Below, one piece after another: positions 39,401-47,300 of a stretch of 64,000 nt of DNA (the stretch's first letter is position 1; each line of letters begins with the position of its first letter). This stretch comes from Caldilineaceae bacterium (GTDB taxonomy: Bacteria > Chloroflexota > Anaerolineae > Caldilineales > Caldilineaceae), in assembly GCA_022842065.1 (NCBI GenBank), contig JALHQH010000041.1, positions 42,935 through 106,934 of the forward strand, in the 5' to 3' direction. Made by a program: the position numbers and the translations under genes. The notes below the pieces were generated by a model. That model was not told the DNA's origin and did not search any database. It worked only from the letters and a program-made list of their open reading frames with translations.

Positions 39401-42400
39401 TGTAATGGTTGCTGGTGCAAAGAGATCGGTGTTGTATTTGAAGACCGCGCGCAAGGCATCTGCTTCCTCAAAGATGTGCAGCCCCAGATCAAATTGGCCC
39501 TCTTCCTCGCCCAGCGCAAATGGTTCCAGGACCAGGGCATCGGCCTCACCGCTGCTCCCACCCGCTTTGAGTTGCTCGGCAATCGGCGGCAACTTCTGCA
39601 CGGTAAAATCCACCTGAAAAAGCGGTGCGCGACTGGGGTCACGCTTGGGTTGCAGGCGTGCGACGAGTAATGGGTATGGGTAATCCTGGTGGGCAAAGGC
39701 GGCTAAGGCTGTCGCCCGCACCTGTTGTAAGAAGGCTTGGAAGGTTGGGTTGCCGTCAAAACGCGCACGCAAAACCACTGGGTTCACAAAATAGCCGACC
39801 ACATCGGCCAGGTGGCTTTGCCCCCGGCCCGCCATCGCCGAACCGACCAGGAGATCCGCCTGCCCGGTGTAGCGGTGTAATAAGAGCTGCCAGGTCGCCA
39901 GCATGACCATGTAGAGCGTGGCATTTTCGGCCCGGGCCAGCTCGCGCACGGCACTGGTGAGCGCGGGGTTGAGCCGTACCGTCTGCGCGGCCCCATGAAA
40001 GGTTTGTAGGGCTGGGCGCGGGTAATCGGTCGGCAAGTCCAAGATTGTCGGGGCATCGGCTAATTGCTGCTGCCAAAACGCCCACAAGCGTTCCCCCTCG
40101 GCCCCGGCCATGCGCGCGGCCTCCAGGTAAACATGCTCACGATAGGTGGTTGGCGGCGGCATGCGTAGTGCCGGCGGCAACGATATACCAGCTTTGAGCG
40201 CCGGGTAATGAGCACACAATTCACGTAACAATGTCCAGGTTGACCAGGCATCACCGATAATGTGATGAAAGGTAATTAGCAGCACCTGCTCATCCTCTGG
40301 CCCTGGCTCTGGCGTGCTATTCGTCGCGCGGTTGCTAAAGAGCCGGACGCGCAAGAGCGGTCCGCGGGCCAGATCAAAGGGGGTGGCGTAGGCCTCAGCC
40401 ACCGCTTGCTGCAAGGCAGTGGCCGTAGCCGGCAGCGGCAACTGTGCAAAGTCCACTGCGAGATAAGGGTGAACGATCTGGACTGGATCCGTGCCGTCAC
40501 TTGGCGCGGGGAAGGTCGTACGCAGGCTGGGATGGCGATCAACCAGCTGTTGAAACGCCTGCCGTAGCGCCGCTACCTCAAGCCCGGATCGAATCCAGAA
40601 GGCGAGACCCACATTGTAGGCTACATTTTCAGGCGCACTTTGTTGAATAAACCAGAGTGCTTGTTGTCCATAGGAAAGCGGGTAACGATCGGCGGGGCCA
40701 CTTTGCTCGCCGGAGCCAGGGATGATCTGATGGCTACCATTCGTTGGGGCGTAGCCAACTGGTGCCGCGTTTTGAGGTGCTAGCAGCTCTTCATGCAAAC
40801 GCGCCGCTAGCTGCGTAATGCTTGCCCCAGACAGGAATTCAACCAGCTCCAACTCAACCTGGAGGGCCTGTTTGACCCAATTGCGCAATTCGACACCCAT
40901 GAGCGAATCAAGCCCCAACTGGAGCAATGGTTCATTGTGGGGCAGCGCTGCACTATCGGCTGGGGTGTAGCCTAGCACCTGGGCAATCTGGGCCGCTAAA
41001 GCGGCGGCCAGCAGCGGTTGCCGGGTTGGCGCGTCCGCCGCCTGCCACTGTACCTGGAGTGATGGCAGCCCATTCGCTGCCGCTGCCATTGTGCCTGTCG
41101 CGTCTGGCAACGGATCATGGTGAGCAGGCACGCCTGCTGTGCTTGCCAATTGCGCTTGGTGCTGTTGAATCAAGGTTGCCAGCAGCTCAGGCAAAAGGGC
41201 CTGTTGTTGGGCGGAAAGATTGCCCTGTGCCGCGACTAGTTGTGCCAGTTGTATGCCATTGCCTTCGGTGAGCCAGCGACTGATAGCCGTGGTCGGGCTA
41301 CTTTGTGTCGGTGCCTGGTTGTTGGGCGTGTCACTGGCAAAGATCCCATAGCGGCGGCGTTGAAATGGATAGGTTGGCAAGGCCGAGAGCCGCCGGCGTT
41401 GGTAATCGCCGTCAACGCCTTGCCAGTTGATCGTGGCCCCGGCGGTGTAGAGTGCCCCCAGGCTTGTCAACAGTTGCTGCCATTCTTGTGCCGGGCGCAG
41501 GCTGGGTAACCAAAGTTGATTGCCATCCGGCACCGCAAGTCGCCCCATCCCTAACAACACCGGTTTTGGCCCAATTTCAACAAAGGCCGTGGTACCCTGT
41601 TCAACCAATGTGCTCATCCCCGCGGCAAAGAGCACTGGTTGGCGCACATGTTGACGCCAATAAGCTGCGGTAAGGGTCTCGTTTACCAGGCCTCCCGTTA
41701 GATTGGAGATATAGCCTAGGCGCGGCTTGGCATAGACCACCTCTGCAGCGATGGCGGTAAACTCATCCAACATCGGCTCCATGAGCGGCGAATGGAAGGC
41801 GTGCGAGACCGTCAGCGCGGTGGTCTTGACCCCTTGGGCTGCAAAGTGCGCGGCAATCTTTTCTACGGTGGCCGCCTCACCGGAAATGACCACATGCTGT
41901 GGGCCATTGACCGCCGCAATTGCGACCTTGTCCGCCAAGGGCGCAATCACATCTACCACATCCCCCGCCGGTGCCATAATCGCGACCATCCGCCCGGCTT
42001 CAGACAGGGCCTGCATCAAACGGCCACGCGCGGCGATCAACTTCAGTCCATCTTCCAGGCTAAAGACGCCGGCCACACAGGCGGCGACATATTCACCGAC
42101 ACTGTGGCCCATGACCAAGGCGGGTTTGATCCCCCACGATTGCCAGAGTTCGGCCAGGGCATATTCCACGGCAAAGAGCGCCGGTTGGGTGTAAGCTGTC
42201 TGGTCGAGTAGCCCCGAACGCTCTGCATCTGCGGTCGGCGATTGATTGGGGGCATCAGGCGGATAGAGGATCTGCAACAAGGAGATGCCCAAGTGCGGCT
42301 GCAGGAGGGCGTCACAGCGGTCTAAGGTGGCACGGAAGGTGGGCTGGCTCTCATAAAGCGCGCGGCCCATATTGAGCGCCTGCGCGCCTTGGCCAGTAAA

Positions 42401-44101
42401 AAGAAAGGCAACTTTGGGCGCGCCGCTCAGATCGGCGCTTGCGGCTCCTTGTTGTGCGGGCACCACTGCCTGCGCCAACGCTGTGCTGGCTGCCTCCGCT
42501 GATGCGGCGACAATCGCCAGCCGATGGGGGAAATGCTCACGGCTACAAGCCGCGGTGTAACAAACATCGCTAAAGGCAAGATCCGGCTGGTTTGCCAAAT
42601 AGGCGCGATAGTCCGCAACCAGCGTCTCTAATGCCTGTTCGCTCTTGGCACTGAGCGTAAGCAGGTGCAGCGGGCGCTCCAGCGCTGGTGTGCTCTGTGC
42701 CCCACGCGCTGGGTTGCTGACGGTTGGTGCTTCTTCCAGAATCAGGTGGGCATTGATGCCACTAAGGCCAAACGAACTAACCCCGGCTAAGCGTGGCCGG
42801 TCGCCCTTGGGCCAAGGCGTCAGTGCCGCCGTCACCTGGACGGGGATCTGATCCCAGGCAATGTAAGGGTTCGGCGTTTGAAAATGCAGATGCGGGGGCA
42901 GGGTTTCGTGTTGAAAGGCCAGGATGACTTTGATCAAACCGGCAATGCCGGCGGCTGCTTCCAAATGGCCCACATTGGTTTTGACCGAGCCGATCAACAG
43001 CGGCTGCTGGCGGGTCTGCCCAAAGACCTTGACCAGTGAATTGATCTCAATCGGATCGCCGAGCGCAGTGCCGGTGCCATGCGCTTCAATGTAATCAATG
43101 GCTTGGGGCGCGACCGCGGCGGCGGCCAATGTTTTGCGGAGCAGCTTTTCCTGTGCCGGTCCACTGGGGACGGTCAACCCCGCGCTGGGGCCGTCATGGT
43201 TCACCGCCGAACCACGAATCACCGCCAGGATGGGATCCTGATCGGCCAGGGCGGCTGAGAGCCGTTTTAGCACCACGATGCCACAGCCTTCCCCGCGCCC
43301 ATAACCATCGGCCGCGGCATCAAAGGTTTTGCAGCGACCATCGGGTGAAATCGCCCGCAATTTCGAGAGCATAATATTGCCGGTCGGGTGTAAAATCAGA
43401 TTTACCCCACCCGCCAACGCCAAGTCACATTCCCCCGCCCGTAACGCCTGGCACGCGAGATGGACTGTCACCAAGGAGGAAGAACAGGCCGTGGCTACCA
43501 CCATGCTGGGGCCTTGTAGCCCGAGTAGATAGGAGACCCGCCCAGCCACAAAGCTGAAACTGTTGCCGGTCAGTATGTAGGGATCGCTCTTGCGCGCCGG
43601 CTCGGCATCCCCCATCTGATGCACATAGTCGCGATTCATATAGCCGATGTAGACCCCGGTCTCGCTCTGGCTTAAGCGACCAGGGGCAATGCCGGCATGC
43701 TCCAAGGCCTCCCAGCAGACTTCCAGCAGGATCCGCTGTTGTGGATCCATGGTGGCAACTTCACGCGGGGGGATGCCAAAGAACGCGGCATCGAAGTGAT
43801 AAACATCTTGCAGATAACCACCCTGCCGTACGTACATTTTGTCTGGCGCATCGGGATCTGGGTCATAATGCGCACCAATATCCCAGCGCTCCGCCGGAAT
43901 GTCACTGATGGCATCGACGCCATCATGCAGCAGTTGCCAGAACGCGGCGGGACTATGGGCCTGTGGAAACCGACAGCCCATGCCAATCACGGCAATTGGT
44001 TCGTGTTTGGCCTGTTCCATGGCCGCAACTTTGGCCTTTAATTCGCGCAACTCGAGGAGCGCTTTTTGCATCAGACGTTTATTGTCAGCTTGATCGGACA
44101 T
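36482..44101 (-). CDS. Hybrid PKS-NRPS: KS-AT-ACP-C-A-PCP-TE
   Basis: The 2539-residue megasynthase starts with a docking-type helix (LMQKALLELRELKAKVAAME). KS: about 35-460, active Cys near 206 in TACSSSLV, EAHGTGT, NVGHLEAAAG. AT: about 560-850, nucleophile near 667 in GHSVGEY and a later SHAFHSPLM, the malonyl-type pattern. ACP Ser near 1066 in LGLDSLMGVE. C: about 1165-1600, HHIIGDAWS. A: about 1650-2140, YTSGSTGRPKG, NEYGPTETV, NGKLDR. PCP Ser near 2178 in LGGNSLLAV. TE: about 2250-2500, GGHSLGGWVAF near 2310. It adds one malonyl unit with the beta-keto kept, condenses one amino acid and releases the product by TE. The ATG is preceded by a GGTTGG-type repeat with no Shine-Dalgarno. Confidence 0.93.
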   Translation of the reverse strand: MSDQADNKRLMQKALLELRELKAKVAAMEQAKHEPIAVIGMGCRFPQAHSPAAFWQLLHDGVDAISDIPAERWDIGAHYDPDPDAPDKMYVRQGGYLQDVYHFDAAFFGIPPREVATMDPQQRILLEVCWEALEHAGIAPGRLSQSETGVYIGYMNRDYVHQMGDAEPARKSDPYILTGNSFSFVAGRVSYLLGLQGPSMVVATACSSSLVTVHLACQALRAGECDLALAGGVNLILHPTGNIMLSKLRAISPDGRCKTFDAAADGYGRGEGCGIVVLKRLSAALADQDPILAVIRGSAVNHDGPSAGLTVPSGPAQEKLLRKTLAAAAVAPQAIDYIEAHGTGTALGDPIEINSLVKVFGQTRQQPLLIGSVKTNVGHLEAAAGIAGLIKVILAFQHETLPPHLHFQTPNPYIAWDQIPVQVTAALTPWPKGDRPRLAGVSSFGLSGINAHLILEEAPTVSNPARGAQSTPALERPLHLLTLSAKSEQALETLVADYRAYLANQPDLAFSDVCYTAACSREHFPHRLAIVAASAEAASTALAQAVVPAQQGAASADLSGAPKVAFLFTGQGAQALNMGRALYESQPTFRATLDRCDALLQPHLGISLLQILYPPDAPNQSPTADAERSGLLDQTAYTQPALFAVEYALAELWQSWGIKPALVMGHSVGEYVAACVAGVFSLEDGLKLIAARGRLMQALSEAGRMVAIMAPAGDVVDVIAPLADKVAIAAVNGPQHVVISGEAATVEKIAAHFAAQGVKTTALTVSHAFHSPLMEPMLDEFTAIAAEVVYAKPRLGYISNLTGGLVNETLTAAYWRQHVRQPVLFAAGMSTLVEQGTTAFVEIGPKPVLLGMGRLAVPDGNQLWLPSLRPAQEWQQLLTSLGALYTAGATINWQGVDGDYQRRRLSALPTYPFQRRRYGIFASDTPNNQAPTQSSPTTAISRWLTEGNGIQLAQLVAAQGNLSAQQQALLPELLATLIQQHQAQLASTAGVPAHHDPLPDATGTMAAAANGLPSLQVQWQAADAPTRQPLLAAALAAQIAQVLGYTPADSAALPHNEPLLQLGLDSLMGVELRNWVKQALQVELELVEFLSGASITQLAARLHEELLAPQNAAPVGYAPTNGSHQIIPGSGEQSGPADRYPLSYGQQALWFIQQSAPENVAYNVGLAFWIRSGLEVAALRQAFQQLVDRHPSLRTTFPAPSDGTDPVQIVHPYLAVDFAQLPLPATATALQQAVAEAYATPFDLARGPLLRVRLFSNRATNSTPEPGPEDEQVLLITFHHIIGDAWSTWTLLRELCAHYPALKAGISLPPALRMPPPTTYREHVYLEAARMAGAEGERLWAFWQQQLADAPTILDLPTDYPRPALQTFHGAAQTVRLNPALTSAVRELARAENATLYMVMLATWQLLLHRYTGQADLLVGSAMAGRGQSHLADVVGYFVNPVVLRARFDGNPTFQAFLQQVRATALAAFAHQDYPYPLLVARLQPKRDPSRAPLFQVDFTVQKLPPIAEQLKAGGSSGEADALVLEPFALGEEEGQFDLGLHIFEEADALRAVFKYNTDLFAPATITRLTDHFTTLLTGILATPTAPIGALPVLTPAEDQQLLFAWNETQSNSLAFPTTQLVHQVFEANAAQQPAAIAVAYLDQTANNTNFATRHAPLATLTYRTLNQRANQLARHLQALGVGPEVLVGVCLERTADLVVALLAVLKAGGAYVPMDPSYPAERLAFMAEDAAPQLLLTHINLCDRLPANAPLLALDQSWATIAMLPDHNLPCLVGPDQLAYVIYTSGSTGRPKGTLIEHRGLSNYLAWAVQAYAVAAGDGAPVNSSIGFDATITSFFAPLLVGGKVVLLPEADEIEALASALTGTDHFSLVKITPAHLEILSHLVTRADGSVPPIKANAFVIGGEALYGHQLTFWQRHAPQTRLINEYGPTETVVGCCIYDAQAPISGPVAIGRPIANTQLYILDQYRQPVPVGVAGELYIGGAGVARGYLNRPDLTADRFVTLTIGQTTQCLYKTGDLARYRPDGNIEYLGRLDQQVKIRGYRIELGEVEAVLAEMPGVNEVAVIAQTDSAGTKSLVAYLVTGDQAISQSALREALSAKVPAYMVPSHFVMLAALPLTANGKLDRAALPAPSSGDLTKHFVPPRDSIEMQLAPIWESILGLQPISVQENFFDLGGNSLLAVRMTARIQQRFGKNLPLSALFQYGTVEQLANLLRQGTTQVTLTTSSAVVPMQTAGNQPPFFCVPGAGGYVIYLYQLARALGTDQPFYGLQAAGLEGDGAPHRSVEEMATYYVEAIQRVQPTGPYYLGGHSLGGWVAFEMAQQLQRQGQRVALVAIIDTPAPDLAVFDDYATREEARWIAELAYRIKHLLAPTLAVTYADLQPLSHDEQLRYLQAQLTAVDLFPAEAGLAQLERLLAVFKAHSQIAYQIPAAAMPTPLLLLRTQADAQAHDPDADTANQVARGTEGGFIEVQEAGDDEHWGWAAYGPTTVHYLPGDHLSILREPHVHELAASLKTGLGVDLHQPHSTDFRAKPNHYTAR

Positions 44102-44102
44102 G

Positions 44103-44160
<58 letters not shown>

Positions 44161-44184
44161 TAACGTTAAATTAGGTTGGCTACC

Positions 44185-44260
44185 GGTGTATAGACGCGGA
44201 TAGGATTCATATAATCTGCGCTACCTAAATCCGCGTTACCTAAATCCGCGTCTCTACACC
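44185..44260. repeat. Inverted repeat enclosing two tandem 15-mers
   Basis: GGTGTATAGACGCGGAT (44185-44201) and its complement at 44244-44260 are 17-bp arms with one mismatch. Inside the right half, TACCTAAATCCGCGT occurs twice head to tail (44222-44236 and 44237-44251). It looks like a dispersed palindromic repeat with an internal duplication, in the 226-base gap between the two megasynthase genes. Confidence 0.75.
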
Positions 44261-44327
44261 CGCCATATCACCTAACTTTAAGTCACCAACCTAGCTATAT
44301 GGTTGGCCATTCCACTACCTACCTGCC

Positions 44328-47300
44328 CTACGCCAGCTCTTCGCTTAAGAGCGCTGCCAGCTCTTCATCGGAGAGGGTGTCCAATTCGGCTAACAAGCGG
44401 CTTGTTTCATCATCGATAGCATTCGCCCCTGGTTGCCCCTGGTGCTGGGCTGCTTGATCATGGGTTGCTTCCACCGCAAACTTCTGGTTCAGTTCGGTTG
44501 TCAAATAATCGACCAGCGCCTCAACGGTCGGATAGTCGAACATGAGGGTCGGCGCGATGGCCAGACTTAGCCCGGCTTCCAGTCGATTCTTCAACTCTAC
44601 AGCCATGAGCGAATCCAGCCCCAGATCAAAAAGGCGCTGGCGCAGCTGGATCTTGTCGGCGTTGGGAAAGCCCAAAACTTGGGCCAACTGGGTGCGCAGG
44701 AAGTCAGCCAACTGGGCCCGCCATTCCTCGGCCGGTAGGGCGCGGAAGGCATCCACCAACGATTCCTGCTCTACCACAAGATCTTGGGTCAAGTTGGCAA
44801 AGAAGGGGCTGCGGGCACCGGGAAAATTCTGGTAGAATTGGGGCCAATCAATCGGTACAACCCCGACCTGTGGTGCGCGTGTGCCATTGGCGGAGAGCAA
44901 CGCCGTAAAGCTTTGCACCCCTTCCCCACTGGTCAGCGCACCCATCCCCAGATTCGCCAACCGCCCCAGGGTCAAATCATTGGCGGCCATCCCCGCTTCT
45001 GCCCAAGGTCCCCAGTTGATCGATTGCCCGGCCTGCCCTAACGCACGCCGGTAATGGACCAGCGCGTCCATAAACGCATTGCCGGCGGCATAGTTGCCCT
45101 GGCCTGGTGAACCAAAGAGTGAAGCAACCGATGAGAAGCAGACAAAGAAATCCAGGGCAAGGTCACTAGTCTGTTCATGGAGCTGCCAGGCTCCTTGCAC
45201 CTTGGGCGCGAGCACTTTGGTGAAACGTTCGGCACTCTGCTGGCGTAGAACGCCATCATCAAGCAGGCCGGCTGCATGAATAATGCCCTGCAAGGGGGGG
45301 CAGCTTGCTTTGATTTGTGCCAACAGTTGGGCGACATCGGCCGCGACTGCCACATCTGCTTGGGCAACCAACACCTGCGCACCGCGGGCGATCAGGGCTT
45401 GCACGGCCTCTTCTTTGCCGACCGCACCGCTCCGTCCACTCAGGACTAAATGGCGTGCCCCCTGATCGATCAGATTGTGGGCCATCGCTAAGCCCAACGC
45501 ACCCAGCCCACCGGTAATCAAGTAGGTGGCGGTTGCTTTGATCGGGCTTGTCGTTGTCAACGCCGACGCGGGCGCTAAAGGGACAGCGTCCAAGCGAGCG
45601 ACATAGCGTGCCCCGTTGCGCCAGGCCACCTGATCTTCAAGCTGTTGAGGATTATCCACCGGCAGATCGATTTCCTGGGCCAGTTGGTGCGCGGCTTGGG
45701 CTGTATCACTAGCTGGATCTAGATCGAGACAGACACAATAGAGATCGGGATGTTCCTGTGCAATCACCCGTCCTATCCCCCAAAGCATCGCCTGTTGGAC
45801 TTGGGTCGGTTGCGTTAGATCCGTGGACTCGACGGCACGGGCACCCTGGGTGACGAGCCAAAGCCGTGGGACTGGATGGCGCAAATTTTGCAACAGATGT
45901 AGGGTACTGATGCAGTGTAGTTGTTGATCCGTCAGGTCGGCTTGTCTGGCCAGATCGAGACTCCACAGATGGACCACCCCATAGAGTTGCTGCCCAATCA
46001 GGGTCGTAAAGAGCGCGGCCAGATCCATACTATTATCGGGCCGAATGCGGAAATGTTCGCCATCAATCCGCTCATAGCGGCTGCCAGGCATGACCAGAAT
46101 CGGCCGATGATTGGCCGCGCGTAAGTGGTTGGCCAGCGTTTGGGCCACACCCATGCTATCGGCGAAGATCAGCCAATTGGCCGGCTGGGCGCTGAAGACA
46201 ACGGTCGCGTGATCGGCACCCTGGGTGGCAACTTGCTCAGTTGGTTGCCATCTCACTTCGTAGGCTAGGTTGGGTGCCTGCTCGCCCTTGGTGACCGCTT
46301 CCGCCAGCATGACAACGGCTTGGCAGCGCAGTCCCTGAATTTCTGCCAGGATCTGCCCCTCTTCATTCATCAGCGTGATGTTGCCAACCAACGACTGCTC
46401 ATTCTGTTCGGTCAGGTAGGCATGGCAGTGTAGCGCCGTGTGCAGATCAGGGCGCTGCCAGACGGTCATGCGCTCGATTTGCACCGGTAAAAAGATGGTG
46501 CGGGCAGCTGGCGCGGCATTGCCACTAGTCATTGTCCCCAAGAAAGATTGCAGACAAAGATCGATTAGCACGGGGTGAAGTTGATAGGCGGCCTGCTGCT
46601 GCGCAATTTCAGCCTGCAACTGTAGCCGCGTTAGCACTTCGCCTTGCCCAGGCCATAGGGTCTCTATCCCTTGAAAGGCGGGGCCATACCGTAGCCCTAA
46701 CTCTGCAAACTGCTGATAGCAAGTGGCCTGTGCGAGCGGCGCGCCTAACCGTGCTTGCAGCGCGGTTAACGACCGCGACTGCGGTTGGGCCGGCGCGGTT
46801 GTGTCAGCGTTGGCGCGTTTGCTGGTCGCATGATGAATCCAGTGCGGGATATCACTTGCCTCCCCTTGCTGTGCTTTGCTATAGATATCAATCGTGTCAC
46901 CGGCCAAAATCACCTGGAAATGGGGGGCGGCTTGCGCGTCATCGCCGGTTGCCGGCAGGGGCAGCGCTTTGTGGAAGGTGATCTCAGTTAGTTGGCTGGC
47001 AATCTCATTGGCCGCTTTCCCCTGATTACTTTGTACCGCGATCGCCAGGGCCATCTCGATATAACCGGCCCCCGGATAGATAATGGTGCGTTGCACCTGG
47101 TGGTCATCCAGGTAGCCCAATTGCTCGCGGTTGAGTTGCCCTTCCCACACCTGTACCGCCGGGGCCAGATTCAGCTGCCCGCCCAAAAGTGGATGGTTGC
47201 TGGCGCGTTGGGTGATGACGGTTTGGGGGGTGGCAGTCAGCCCTAGCCGATCTGCATAGGAGATCTCCGATTCAAGCCAGTGGCGTTCACGCTGCCAGGG

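Noticed and set aside
41460..41475. Third copy of the TGTCAACAG core inside the PKS-NRPS gene
   Set aside because: It is a single short match in ordinary coding sequence without the flanking palindrome, so it is likely chance.
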